This document shows, piece after piece, positions 28,154 to 36,247 of a stretch of 40,469 bases of DNA (position 1 is its first letter; every line of letters starts with the position of its first letter). Source of the DNA: Actinomycetes bacterium (GTDB taxonomy: Bacteria > Actinomycetota > Actinomycetes > Mycobacteriales > Mycobacteriaceae); the NCBI GenBank assembly GCA_022601275.1, contig JAHZIT010000007.1, forward strand, positions 1-40,469, given 5' to 3'. The position numbers were made by a program, and so were the translations under genes. The notes beneath the pieces are model-generated. The model was not told the origin of the DNA. It made no database searches and saw only the letters and a list, made by a program, of their open reading frames with translations.

Positions 28154-29470
28154 GTGCTCCGGCGAATCATCGCGTTGACCGCAACAACGGTGGTCACCGG
28201 CGCCCTAACCGGTTGCGGCAACACTGATTCCTGGGTGGAAGCCCGCGCGGCGACAAGTTGGGCGGCTCAGTACTCCGACGCCGGGAACAGCAGCTACTCA
28301 CCGGTCAACGCAGCCGACACGCTACGACTGGAATGGTCGCGCTCGGTCAAGGGCGACCTCGCAGCGCAGGTGGCCCTCAGCTCCGACAACGAATTGGCCG
28401 TCAACGGCCAGACTGCAGGGGGCTGCTCACTGATGGTCTGGGAGACCGACAATTACGCGCGGCAGCGCTGGTGCACCAGGGTGGTCCAGGGCGGGGGCAT
28501 CGCCAGCCCGCTCTTCGATGACTTCGGCAACCTCTACATCGGTCAGCCCGGCACAGTGTTGTCGTTTCCGCCGACCCAGTGGATCCAGTGGCGCCGTCCG
28601 GTGATCGGGATGCCGATGACCACACGCATCCTGTCGCCCGGCAGCCTGCTGGTGGTCACACACCTGGGTCAGGTACTCGTGTTCGACGCCCACCGTGGCA
28701 CCGTCACCGGCACTTCACTGGATCTGGTCGCCGGCCTCGACCCCACCGACTCCCAGCGCGGACTCGACGACTGCGCTTCGGCCCGCCCGGAATGCCCTGT
28801 CGCGGCGGCCCCCGCCTTCTCCGGCGCAACCAACATCGTCGTGCTGACCCTGTGGGAGCCGGGCGCCGAAAACGCTGTGGTCGTCGGTCTGCGGTATCGG
28901 CCGGGGCACACCCCACTGCTCACCCGCGAATGGACCAGCGACGCCGTCGGCGACGGACCCCTGGCCAGCCCGGTGCTCTCCGCCGACGGCGCAACGGTGT
29001 ACGTCAACGGCCGCGACGAGAGACTGTGGGCGCTCAACAGCAACGACGGCACCGAAAAATGGTCGGTTCCGCTGAATTATCTGGCGCAGACCCCGCCGTC
29101 GGTCACCCCTGACGGTTTGATCGTCGCCGGCGGCGGGCCGGGAGCCCGACTGCTGGCGATCCGCGATACCGGCGAGCAGGGCGAAGAGGTATGGAATCGC
29201 GAGGACACCGCACCGCTGTCAAGCTCGAGCCTCGCCGGGGTCGGCTACACGGTGGCGCGCGACAGCACCGAAAACCCGGAGAACCCAGACAGCGAAGAAG
29301 CCCCGGCCGGATTGAACTTGGTGATCTTCGACCTCGGCGACGGTCATACCGTCAACAGCTACCGCCTGCCCGGCGCCACGGGATGGCCGGTCGGAGTGTC
29401 CATCGGGCATGACCGACGCGTGGTCACCGCCACCAGCGACGGCCAAGTCTACGGATTCGCTCCGAGCTAG
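28154..29470 (+). CDS. PQQ-like beta-propeller lipoprotein (Rv3035-like)
   Basis: 438 residues from a GTG at 28154 with AGAGG at 28144-28148, 5 nt upstream. The N-terminus is a lipoprotein signal (MLRRIIALTATTVVTGALTGC in type; lipobox LTGC, Cys21). The rest has several PQQ/WD-like blades: LEWSRSVKGDLAAQVALSS, GGIASPLFDDFGNLYIGQ, GDGPLASPVLSADGATVYVNG, ERLWALNSNDGTEKWSVPL, and QVYGFAPS at the end. Such propellers often serve as envelope scaffolds (BamB-like), but function here is unknown. The stop codon shares CTAG with the convergent TB22.2-like gene. Confidence 0.85.
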   Translation: MLRRIIALTATTVVTGALTGCGNTDSWVEARAATSWAAQYSDAGNSSYSPVNAADTLRLEWSRSVKGDLAAQVALSSDNELAVNGQTAGGCSLMVWETDNYARQRWCTRVVQGGGIASPLFDDFGNLYIGQPGTVLSFPPTQWIQWRRPVIGMPMTTRILSPGSLLVVTHLGQVLVFDAHRGTVTGTSLDLVAGLDPTDSQRGLDDCASARPECPVAAAPAFSGATNIVVLTLWEPGAENAVVVGLRYRPGHTPLLTREWTSDAVGDGPLASPVLSADGATVYVNGRDERLWALNSNDGTEKWSVPLNYLAQTPPSVTPDGLIVAGGGPGARLLAIRDTGEQGEEVWNREDTAPLSSSSLAGVGYTVARDSTENPENPDSEEAPAGLNLVIFDLGDGHTVNSYRLPGATGWPVGVSIGHDRRVVTATSDGQVYGFAPS

Positions 29471-30165
29471 GTTGATTGCGCGAGGAGGGGCGCGATCGCG
29501 CTGCGTGGCACTGTCGCCTGCAGGGCTCCCCCGGCGCCGCCCAGCATCTGGCCCTGACCGAAGAAGAAGATCAGCGAATCGTCGGTAAGCGCGAACTCCT
29601 GGTATTTGGCTGGGTTCAGGCCGTCCGCTGGCGAGATCATGGCGTCTACGCCGATCTGCCTGGACAGATCGGCGTGCACGATCGGAAAGATCACGTCCAG
29701 GGGCTTGGTGTCGGGCTTGAAGAGGCTGTCGAAGCTGATCGGCGACCCCGTCGCGACGTCCCAGTTGAAGGCCTTGTACCAGGTCTGGGGATGCGCGCCG
29801 CCGACGTTTTCGTAGACTTCGAACACCACGCTGCGGGTGCCACCGTCATCTGGACCGGACCGGTAGGCCGTTCCCCTGCCGTCGAGGACGTATGGCAAGT
29901 TCCAGGCCCCCGGCCCGTCCGAGACGTTGACGAAGCCGTCGCGGGTTTGCGTCAGATATGCCGTCAGAGCCTGCTGGTCGGGATAGTCGGCCGGGAACGC
30001 GTAGCTCAACCGGTAGGTGGGGTTCTCCGCGTGCACATGACAGATCTGGTCGGCATCGACCGTGCCGCCCAGGTCTGAACAGGCGGACTGGGCCGCAGCC
30101 GCCGGAGCGGCCGCCCAGCCCGCCACGACACCGGCAGCTAGAACAGCAGCGGCGAGAATGCGCAT
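29467..30165 (-). CDS. Secreted TB22.2-like protein (Rv3036c-like, DUF3298/RsiV-type)
   Basis: 232 residues with a cleavable signal peptide (MRILAAAVLAAGVVAGWAAA, cut likely near PAAAAQS). The mature part resembles the DUF3298 family: YRLSYAFPADYPDQQALTAYL, VFEVYENVGGAHPQTWYKAF, PISFDSLFKPDTKPLD and YQEFALTDDSLIFFFGQGQM. The first Cys pair (Cys29, Cys42) could form a disulfide. M. tuberculosis Rv3036c has been reported as an exported esterase; no classical GxSxG is visible here, so I leave the activity open. A GGAAGG lies 6 nt before the ATG at 30165. Its end overlaps the lipoprotein gene by 4 bp. Confidence 0.85.
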   Translation of the reverse strand: MRILAAAVLAAGVVAGWAAAPAAAAQSACSDLGGTVDADQICHVHAENPTYRLSYAFPADYPDQQALTAYLTQTRDGFVNVSDGPGAWNLPYVLDGRGTAYRSGPDDGGTRSVVFEVYENVGGAHPQTWYKAFNWDVATGSPISFDSLFKPDTKPLDVIFPIVHADLSRQIGVDAMISPADGLNPAKYQEFALTDDSLIFFFGQGQMLGGAGGALQATVPRSAIAPLLAQST

Positions 30166-30232
30166 TGCGGGCCTTCCGTCAGATAGGCACCGATCGGAGC
30201 ACGGCGCGGCTGTTGCCAGGGTACTTGCCCGA

Positions 30233-31396
30233 TCACCTTGACGGACGGCATACGAATGCTGTTGCCCGGCTGGCCGGCCCGGAACCCAGGCGGGCGATGA
30301 CCACCGTCAACTGCGTTGAGCCACGCAATCGAAGCCGCGCGCGCAGCGCATCGGGGTCCAGGTCGACCCCACGGACCAGGATTTCCACGGCTCCCACGGC
30401 GCGCGCCGAAAGCGCCCGGCGCAGGTTTCGTTCGCTGAACGGCAACTGCTCCAGGACCTCGAAACCGCGCACGCCGTCGGGTAGTCGGTCGCCTGACAGA
30501 TAGGCGATGTCACGATCGAGTTGCCATAGATCGTGCCGGGTCCCGTAGTGGCGTACCAGCCCGGCGCGGACCACGGCGCCGTCGGGGTCGACGATCCAGC
30601 GGCCGGCCGGCCCTACCCGGCAATGGTCAGGATCCGCGTCGGTGATCTGTTCGGCGTTGTCGAGTATGGTGGCCCGCCGATGCACGCTCGTATCGGCGAG
30701 GCCAGGCGACCAAAGGCAGGCTTCGCGGACACTGCCGGCCAGCGACGTCACCTCCACCTCACCCGCGAATCCCAGCTGCCGCAGCACTGCGAAATCCACT
30801 CCGGGAGCGCATTTGACGACATAGTCGCGACGCTGCAAGACCTCCAGGAGCCGGTCCAGCGGAGGCACGTAGGCGCCAGGGTCGAACCGTCGCCTGGAGC
30901 CGCTCCGCCGCGCGGGGTCGACGACGACGACCGCATCGGCGGTCACCGGCCTCAGCGCATCCGCTCGGCAGAGCGTGACCGGGGCGCCGCCCAGCCCCAG
31001 GTTATGGCCGGCCATCGCCAATCGCACCGGATCGATGTCACTGCCGAGGACTAGATCGGCGCAGTCGCGTAGCGCGGCGAGCTCGGTGCCGATAGAGCAC
31101 GTCGCGTCGTGGACGGTGGCACCGGCGAGTCGCTGGGCGCGGTGTTGGGCGACGGGCCCGGCGGTTGCCTGCTGCAGCGCCTCATCGGTGAACAACCACT
31201 CCGAAACGTCAGCGACATCGGCGAACTTCGCGGCCGCTTTGCGACGCAGCATCACCGTCTCCACGACCACGGCGGCCCGATCGGCGAAACGCTTTCGTGC
31301 TGCGCTGATATCAGCGACCAGCGTCGGTCCGGTCAGGCGATAACCGGCGACCTCATCGCACGCCCGCTTCCCCGCATCGCTGCGGAGATACCGCAC
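30233..31396 (-). CDS. Class I methyltransferase with THUMP-like C-terminal domain (Rv3037c-like)
   Basis: About 387 residues from the GTG at 31396; the frame is open upstream but overlaps Rv3038c-like coding sequence, and no better start is seen. SAM-binding parts: VHDATCSIGTELAAL (motif I), VLGSDIDPVRLAMAGHN, and the catalytic-type VVVDPARR. The C-terminal region (about 315-387, FEVLEQLPFSERNLRRAL and VEILVRGVDLDPDALRARL) fits the THUMP-like domain. This pattern suggests RNA as substrate, although the gene is often listed with the MGLP cluster. It begins 17 bp after the stop of the next methyltransferase gene in the same direction and is the last gene of that run. Confidence 0.8.
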   Translation of the reverse strand: MRYLRSDAGKRACDEVAGYRLTGPTLVADISAARKRFADRAAVVVETVMLRRKAAAKFADVADVSEWLFTDEALQQATAGPVAQHRAQRLAGATVHDATCSIGTELAALRDCADLVLGSDIDPVRLAMAGHNLGLGGAPVTLCRADALRPVTADAVVVVDPARRSGSRRRFDPGAYVPPLDRLLEVLQRRDYVVKCAPGVDFAVLRQLGFAGEVEVTSLAGSVREACLWSPGLADTSVHRRATILDNAEQITDADPDHCRVGPAGRWIVDPDGAVVRAGLVRHYGTRHDLWQLDRDIAYLSGDRLPDGVRGFEVLEQLPFSERNLRRALSARAVGAVEILVRGVDLDPDALRARLRLRGSTQLTVVIARLGSGPASRATAFVCRPSR

Positions 31397-31413
31397 ATCG
31401 TCGAGGCCGAGAG

Positions 31414-32391
31414 CTAGGACGGTTTGACCCCGGTGACCATGACGTTGTAAAACCAGCCCTTGGGAACCACGCGACGCCAGAGGTTGGCATCCACCCAGGA
31501 CAATGTCGTCCAACTACCGAATGCGAATTTCGCCCAGCCCCAACCCAGCTTGCCTGGCGGTACCGTCGATTCGAACGTCCGTATCGGCCAGCCGAGCATC
31601 GCCGCGCTGAACTCTTCACTGGCGGTCTGCACCTGAACCGCTCCGGCGTCGGTCGCCATTGTCTCCAGCTCGGCCGGATCGAACGTGTGCAGGTCGACGA
31701 TCCACTCCAGCGCAGCGGCCCGGGAGTTCTCGTCGAGCTCCTCCTGCGGCCGGCGCCAGGAACCCAGCCCGGGAAGCTTCATCGCCCGCACGGTTGTCTT
31801 CCAGGTCAAATCGGCCAGCGTGCGGGCGTACCGATTGCCGACTGTGGTCGGTTCGCCGGCAAAGACGAACCGTCCGCCGGGCTTGAGCACCCGCAACACC
31901 TCGCGCAGCGACAGCTCCACGTCGGGAATATGGTGCAGCACTGCGTGCCCGACGACTAGATCGAAGGTGTCGTCGCCATACGGGATTCCCTCGGCGTCAG
32001 CGACGCGGCCATCGATGTCCAGGCCCAAAGCCAGACCGTTGCGGGTAGCCACCTTGACCATGCCCGGTGAAAGATCGGTCACCGACCCGCGGCGCGCCAC
32101 CCCCGCCTGGACCAGGTTGAGCAGGAAGAACCCGGTGCCACAGCCCAGTTCCAGCGCCCGATCGTAGGGCAGCTCCCGCTGCACCTGCTCGGGCACGGCC
32201 GCGTCGAAGCGGCCTCGGGCATAGTCGACGCATCGCTGGTCGTAGGAGATCGACCACTTCTCGTCGTAGCTCTCGGCTTCCCAGTCGTGGTAGAGCACCT
32301 GGGCTAGCTTGGTGTCGTGCCTGGCAGCATCGACCTGCTCCTGGGTCGCATGCGGCTGGGGCGCCGGGTCGCTGACATCAGAACTCGTCAT
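31414..32391 (-). CDS. SAM-dependent methyltransferase (Rv3038c-like)
   Basis: 325 residues from the ATG at 32391 (MTSSDVSDPAPQPHATQEQV), close to the 327 of M. tuberculosis Rv3038c. Motif I RALELGCGTGFFLLNL, then SVTDLSPGMVKVA, ADAEGIPYGDDTFDLVVGHAVLHHI and REVLRVLKPGGRFVFAGEP are all typical of UbiE/class I enzymes. A long C-terminal part (about 200-325) with ERM-independent aromatic segments (WTTLSWVDANLWRRVVPKGWFYN) is particular to this family. Substrate unknown. It starts 10 bp after the crotonase gene, and a -10-like hexamer overlaps that gene's stop codon. Confidence 0.85.
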   Translation of the reverse strand: MTSSDVSDPAPQPHATQEQVDAARHDTKLAQVLYHDWEAESYDEKWSISYDQRCVDYARGRFDAAVPEQVQRELPYDRALELGCGTGFFLLNLVQAGVARRGSVTDLSPGMVKVATRNGLALGLDIDGRVADAEGIPYGDDTFDLVVGHAVLHHIPDVELSLREVLRVLKPGGRFVFAGEPTTVGNRYARTLADLTWKTTVRAMKLPGLGSWRRPQEELDENSRAAALEWIVDLHTFDPAELETMATDAGAVQVQTASEEFSAAMLGWPIRTFESTVPPGKLGWGWAKFAFGSWTTLSWVDANLWRRVVPKGWFYNVMVTGVKPS

Positions 32392-32398
32392 GAAGGGC

Positions 32399-32404
32399 AG
32401 CCTA
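32399..32404 (-). promoter_or_regulatory. Internal -10 hexamer overlapping the crotonase stop codon
   Basis: TAGGCT on the minus strand, 7 nt before the methyltransferase ATG. The first three bases are the crotonase TAG stop (32402-32404), so one sequence could end one gene and start transcription of the next. Confidence 0.4.
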
Positions 32405-33130
32405 ACGTCCGCTCGCATCCGCTCCTCGGCCGAGAGGCTCATCGGGTCCAAACGCGGCTTTTGCCGCCGCCAAGACCGCCGGTGCAGAGTTCAGGAAACG
32501 ACTCGCCCAGGCGACCGCCGCGTCGTACACCGCGTCCGGTGCCACCATTTCGTCGATAAGCCCCAGCTCGAGCGCTTCGCGCGCATCGACGAAGCGTCCG
32601 CTGAACACCAGGTCTTTGGCCTTGCTGTCGCCCACCGCAGCGGCCAGGCGCGACGCGCCGCCACCGGCGGGCGCCAACCCCGCCAGGATCTCTGTCGCGC
32701 CGAATTTCACGTTGTCTCCGCTGACCCGCCAGTCCGCCGCCAGCGCCAGCGTCTGGCCCGCGCCCAGCGCGTATCCGGTTATTGCGGCGACAGTGGGCTT
32801 TCCCAGCGCGGCGAGCGCGTCGACCGCACGCTGACAGACCCGCTCAGCCTCCTTCGCCTCGGCCTCGTTCAGCGTCTGCCGCTCGGGCATGTCCTCGCCG
32901 ACCGAGAAAATCTCGTGGCCGCCGAAAACGACGACCGCGCAAATATCGTCACGGGTGCCCAGCTGCGCGGCAGCCTCGATGATTTCCCGGCAGACCTGAC
33001 GGGTCAATGCGTTGGTGGGCGGCCGCGACAGCAGCAGCGTGGCGATCTGGACCCGCTCGGTGCCCTCGGGGCGGGCGGCTCCCTCGGTAACGACTCCCTC
33101 GCCGAAAACGACGCTGACGAACTCACTCAC
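32402..33130 (-). CDS. echA17: Enoyl-CoA hydratase/isomerase-family (crotonase) protein, EchA17-like
   Basis: 242 residues from the GTG at 33130, overlapping the NUDIX stop (GTGA). Crotonase fold: oxyanion-hole strand [36 protein letters not shown], and [20 protein letters not shown]. Of the two glutamates that act in hydratases, the second is present (Glu147), but the first is replaced by Thr127 in GAGQTLAL. A simple 2-enoyl-CoA hydratase activity is therefore doubtful; isomerase, thioesterase or lyase reactions occur in the superfamily. Place and sequence correspond to M. tuberculosis Rv3039c. Confidence 0.87.
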   Translation of the reverse strand: MSEFVSVVFGEGVVTEGAARPEGTERVQIATLLLSRPPTNALTRQVCREIIEAAAQLGTRDDICAVVVFGGHEIFSVGEDMPERQTLNEAEAKEAERVCQRAVDALAALGKPTVAAITGYALGAGQTLALAADWRVSGDNVKFGATEILAGLAPAGGGASRLAAAVGDSKAKDLVFSGRFVDAREALELGLIDEMVAPDAVYDAAVAWASRFLNSAPAVLAAAKAAFGPDEPLGRGADASGR

Positions 33131-34014
33131 GCGGGCGGCGCGCCATCGGTGTAGCCGCGCGGGGCGCGGCGGTTTCGCACCTCGTTGTAGCGCTCACTGT
33201 TGAAGAATTCGATCTCCCAGTTTCCGCGCTCATCGGTGGCGAGGTGCGGTTCGACTTTCGAGATGTTGCGCTCCAGGGCTAGCACCTCGGACACCGTGTG
33301 GCCGTTGAGCGCGTCGAGTTGGGTCCACGTCGGCGGTAGCAAGAAGCTACGGCCTTCGGCGAAATCGTCGAGCCCGGCCTGCGGGGTCACCCAGTCGGCC
33401 TTGTCGGTTTCGGTGTTGTCGCCATCGGCGCGCTGCCCCATCGGGAGCGCGCCGACGAAGAAAAATGTGTCGTAGCGTCGGGTTCGTTCTTCTTTCGGCG
33501 TCACCCAGTTGGCCCAGGGACGCAGCAGGTCGGCGCGCAGCATCAGCTTCTCTGAGCGCAGGAACTCCCCGAACGACAGTGTGTTGTTCTCCAGGGCTGC
33601 GCGCTCGTCGCGGTACACCGAGGCATCATCGACAAGCAGGTCCGAGTCGTCGGCGGCGCCGGCGAACAGCACCCCTGACTCTTCGAAGGTCTCCCGGGCC
33701 GCCGCGCACACCAACGCCTCGGCGAGTTCCGCCTCCACGCCGAGCCGATCGGCCCACCATTGCCGGTCCGGCCCGTGCCAGGCGACGTCGGCATTGCGGT
33801 CCCGGTCGTCGACGCCTCCGCCGGGGAACACCATCACTCCGGCCACGAAGTCCATTGCCGAGTGTCGGCGCATCAGGAAAACTTCGAGGCTCTGGTCACC
33901 ATGAGCCTGGTCTTCGGGTGCCATCTGCCCGGGTGCGATCTGTCCGGGTGCCGTGTCACGGATCAACATCACGGTCGCGGCTGGTCGCGGAGGCAAGGGC
34001 GTCGACTCTGTCAT
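33127..34014 (-). CDS. NUDIX hydrolase (Rv3040c-like)
   Basis: 295 residues. NUDIX fold of the larger, NUDT19-like type: AATVMLIRD at the start, [13 protein letters not shown] (GGG at 65-67), and the helix [13 protein letters not shown] (REXXEEXG with RETFEESG at 107-114), separated by ~40 residues rather than the usual ~11. Such proteins hydrolyse CoA derivatives or nucleoside diphosphates; together with the crotonase, a CoA-linked role is reasonable. A small repeat ([14 protein letters not shown]) lies near residue 22. Start is the ATG at 34014; GGAG 7 nt upstream serves as binding site, and both belong to a 27-bp repeat unit shared with the end of the ABC gene. Confidence 0.85.
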   Translation of the reverse strand: MTESTPLPPRPAATVMLIRDTAPGQIAPGQMAPEDQAHGDQSLEVFLMRRHSAMDFVAGVMVFPGGGVDDRDRNADVAWHGPDRQWWADRLGVEAELAEALVCAAARETFEESGVLFAGAADDSDLLVDDASVYRDERAALENNTLSFGEFLRSEKLMLRADLLRPWANWVTPKEERTRRYDTFFFVGALPMGQRADGDNTETDKADWVTPQAGLDDFAEGRSFLLPPTWTQLDALNGHTVSEVLALERNISKVEPHLATDERGNWEIEFFNSERYNEVRNRRAPRGYTDGAPPA

Positions 34015-34080
34015 TTCCGTCTCCTACGTCGACTCTGTTATTTCCGTCTTCGGTGTCGCCCTGTCATTTCCGTCTTCGGT
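34001..34080. repeat. Three 27-bp tandem repeats spanning the ABC stop and NUDIX start
   Basis: Units on the + strand: 34001-34027, 34028-34054 and 34055-34080 (one base shorter), each with GTCGACTCTG or GTCGCCCTG followed by TCATTTCCGTC (TTATTTCCGTC in the middle) and TTCGGT or TCCTAC. The right unit supplies the TGA stop of the ABC gene; the left one supplies the ATG of the NUDIX gene. Confidence 0.93.
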
Positions 34081-34918
34081 GTGCAGCGCGACTACGAGTG
34101 CGCCGGGCGAAGTAGCGTCCGTCGGTGACCTCCAGCGCGATCGACTGTCCGAATGCCTTCGACAGGTTTTCCGCAGTCAGCACGTCGGTCAGCAGACCAG
34201 AGTCCAGCACGTTGCCCTCGGACAGAATCAGGCAGTGCGAGAAGCCCGGCGGGATCTCCTCGACGTGGTGGGTGACCAGCACCATCGCCGGAGAATCCGG
34301 ATCGGCCGCCAGATCACCGAGCCGCGCGACGAGTTCTTCACGGCCGCCCAGATCGAGTCCGGCAGCGGGCTCGTCGAGCAGCAGCAGCTCCGGGTCGGTC
34401 ATCAGCGAGCGCGCGATCAGCACCCGCTTGCGTTCGCCTTCGGACAAAGTGCCGTAGACCCGCTCGGCGAGGTGCTCGGCCCCGACGCTTTCCAGCATGT
34501 CGAGTGCTTGGTTGTAGTCCATCTCGTCGTAGCGCTCGCGCCACCGGCCGAGTACGGCATAGCCCGCCGAAACGACCAGGTCCCGCACCACCTCGTCGTC
34601 AGGCACCCGCTGCGAAAGCGCCGAACTGCTCAGGCCCACACGCGCGCGCAGTTCGGCCATGTCCACCCGGCCCAGCCGCTCTCCAAGCACGTAGGCCGTG
34701 CCCGAGGAGGGGTGCTCCATCGCCGCCGCGATGCGCAGCAGCGAAGTCTTTCCTGCGCCGTTGGGCCCGATGACGACCCAGCGCTCATCAAGTTCCACCG
34801 ACCAGGTCACGGGCCCGACCAAGGTCCGGCCTCCGCGCGCCAAGGTGATCTTGGCGAAATCGATCAGCAGGTCGGGATCGGCGGCTTCTACCTCTTCTTC
34901 GGACCTGTCCACTTGCAC
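34064..34918 (-). CDS. ABC transporter ATP-binding protein (Rv3041c-like)
   Basis: 284 residues from the GTG at 34918. Complete ATPase: Walker A GPNGAGKTS (51-59), signature LSEGE (158-162), Walker B LLLLDEP (Asp182-Glu183) and H-loop LVTHHVEEIP. It resembles metal or ModF-type ATPases, but no permease or binding protein is encoded nearby. The C-terminal tail FARRTRSRAAHRRRK is strongly basic and ends within the 27-bp repeat, so it may be partly of repeat origin. A -10-like hexamer lies 6 nt before the GTG. It heads a minus-strand run of five genes. Confidence 0.87.
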   Translation of the reverse strand: MQVDRSEEEVEAADPDLLIDFAKITLARGGRTLVGPVTWSVELDERWVVIGPNGAGKTSLLRIAAAMEHPSSGTAYVLGERLGRVDMAELRARVGLSSSALSQRVPDDEVVRDLVVSAGYAVLGRWRERYDEMDYNQALDMLESVGAEHLAERVYGTLSEGERKRVLIARSLMTDPELLLLDEPAAGLDLGGREELVARLGDLAADPDSPAMVLVTHHVEEIPPGFSHCLILSEGNVLDSGLLTDVLTAENLSKAFGQSIALEVTDGRYFARRTRSRAAHRRRK

Positions 34919-34924
34919 CCGCCC

Positions 34925-34930
34925 ATCGTA
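34925..34930 (-). promoter_or_regulatory. -10 hexamer of the ABC-NUDIX-crotonase operon (leaderless type)
   Basis: TACGAT on the minus strand, exactly 6 nt before the GTG at 34918, with no Shine-Dalgarno sequence. Confidence 0.48.
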
Positions 34931-35008
34931 GTCAGGTGGCTTCGGTGCGCTGCTGCGCGCTGGACGGCTCAGGACGGCGCGGGACAGCTGAGCCTGGCCG
35001 GCCTCTGT

Positions 35009-36115
35009 TCATGGCAGCGCTTCCAGTGCCTGCTTGCTCTCGAGGTCACGATAGGCGGTCGCCAACCTGATGTGATTGGCGACGTTGATTTCCCAGCCAT
35101 AGTTTTCCAGCGGCGTGGTAAGCCATCCGATGCAGAAGCACCAGGCTGCGGCGAGCCGGTGTTCGGCGCGAAGGTCCTCGAACGAAGGCGCATCGGTCAC
35201 GCCCGCCGCAGCCAGGCGGCTCCGGTAGTACGCGATCAGGTCGTCTTCATTGCCCCGACGATCGGCGACCGACAGGCCGGTGATGATGAGATAACTGACA
35301 TCGTGCATGCAGAAGCCCCGTGCGGTGAGCTGCCAATCCAGCAGGCCGCGGCGACCGTCGGGTAGGGCGAATGTGTTACCGATGTGGCAGTCCCCGTGTA
35401 CGAGGGTGGCCGGAAGAGCGGCTTGGTGCGCCTGAGCCACCGCTACCTTCTTCAGCAGGGAGTCGGCGGTTTCGTCTACCGACTCGAGGAGCTCTCGCTT
35501 GAACTGTCGGCTCTGCACCTCCCATGAGATGAGCATGGGCACTCCGGCTTGGTGCGAAAACAGTTCGTGGATGGGTCCGCTGGTGTGCGGTTGCACCCAC
35601 GCGAGGTCGGTTTCGAATCTCGGCGACTCCCAGTAGCGGGCGTGCAGTAGTGCCAGCTGATCCAGGAGCCGCTTGATGTCGTCGGCGTCGGTAGGGGCGA
35701 GCACATCAGGAAACTCCGCCCCTTTGACGCGAAGGTCCTCCATCACCAGGCCAAACGAGCTGGTCGCCCGATCCCGCACCGCGCCCAGACACTGTGGCAT
35801 CACGACCGGCAACTCGTCGGCGAGCCTGCGATAGACGTTCACCTCGTTGTCGTAGAGCGGAAGGTCACCCAGCCCGGGGCGGGCCACCTTGATCGTCAGG
35901 CGTGTGGGCAGTGCGGGTATCACCGTTGCGGAGTAGTCGACGTCGAAAGTGATTCGCCTGGCGGTGGACACTCGTTGTTCGCCATCGGTAGACAGCGCCG
36001 CATCCACGAGTCGAATGGCCGCGACCCCCACGCCCGGATGCTTCGCACAGATCAGCCGCCGCACCAACTCGGCATCGAAATCGTCCGGCTGCAGGGGTAT
36101 CGATCGTTCAGTCAA
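35009..36115 (-). CDS. APH-like phosphotransferase family protein
   Basis: About 368 residues from a TTG at 36115 (LTERSIPLQPDDFDAEL), chosen because GGAGGGAG lies 8 nt upstream; GTG codons at 36145 and 36139 are alternatives that would place that site inside the gene. Kinase-like fold: TIKVARP (Lys), catalytic LVHGDCHIGNTF (HGDxxxxN, Asp242 and Asn247 here) and LLDWQLTARG (metal-binding Asp260). The type is close to the EcKinase/aminoglycoside phosphotransferase group that acts on small molecules such as choline, sugars or steroids; the target is unknown. It lies opposite a TetR gene, with two palindromes between. Confidence 0.8.
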   Translation of the reverse strand: MTERSIPLQPDDFDAELVRRLICAKHPGVGVAAIRLVDAALSTDGEQRVSTARRITFDVDYSATVIPALPTRLTIKVARPGLGDLPLYDNEVNVYRRLADELPVVMPQCLGAVRDRATSSFGLVMEDLRVKGAEFPDVLAPTDADDIKRLLDQLALLHARYWESPRFETDLAWVQPHTSGPIHELFSHQAGVPMLISWEVQSRQFKRELLESVDETADSLLKKVAVAQAHQAALPATLVHGDCHIGNTFALPDGRRGLLDWQLTARGFCMHDVSYLIITGLSVADRRGNEDDLIAYYRSRLAAAGVTDAPSFEDLRAEHRLAAAWCFCIGWLTTPLENYGWEINVANHIRLATAYRDLESKQALEALP

Positions 36116-36123
36116 TGCAGTGT

Positions 36124-36131
36124 CTCCCTCC
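36124..36131 (-). promoter_or_regulatory. Ribosome binding site that fixes the kinase-like start
   Basis: GGAGGGAG on the minus strand, 8 nt before TTG (36115). No comparable site precedes either upstream GTG. Confidence 0.55.
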
Positions 36132-36152
36132 GCGGCCACGCCCACACCACCT

Positions 36153-36168
36153 TAAAGCACCCGCTTTA
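36153..36168. promoter_or_regulatory. Putative TetR operator 1
   Basis: TAAAGC-ACCC-GCTTTA: perfect 6-bp arms with a 4-bp spacer, between the divergent kinase-like and TetR genes. It has the same AAAGC-N4-GCTT core as a second site whose centre lies 23 bp away. Confidence 0.65.
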
Positions 36169-36176
36169 GAGTAATC

Positions 36177-36190
36177 AAAGCAGCTGCTTC
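36177..36190. promoter_or_regulatory. Putative TetR operator 2
   Basis: AAAGC-AGCT-GCTTC; the inner AAGCAGCTGCTT (36178-36189) is a perfect 12-bp palindrome. It differs from operator 1 mainly in the spacer and one outer base. Confidence 0.6.
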
Positions 36191-36247
36191 ATCCAGGCCG
36201 CGGAATGTGCTTTGCTGATGGCGTGACCAACGCTGCGCGGAGCGGCC

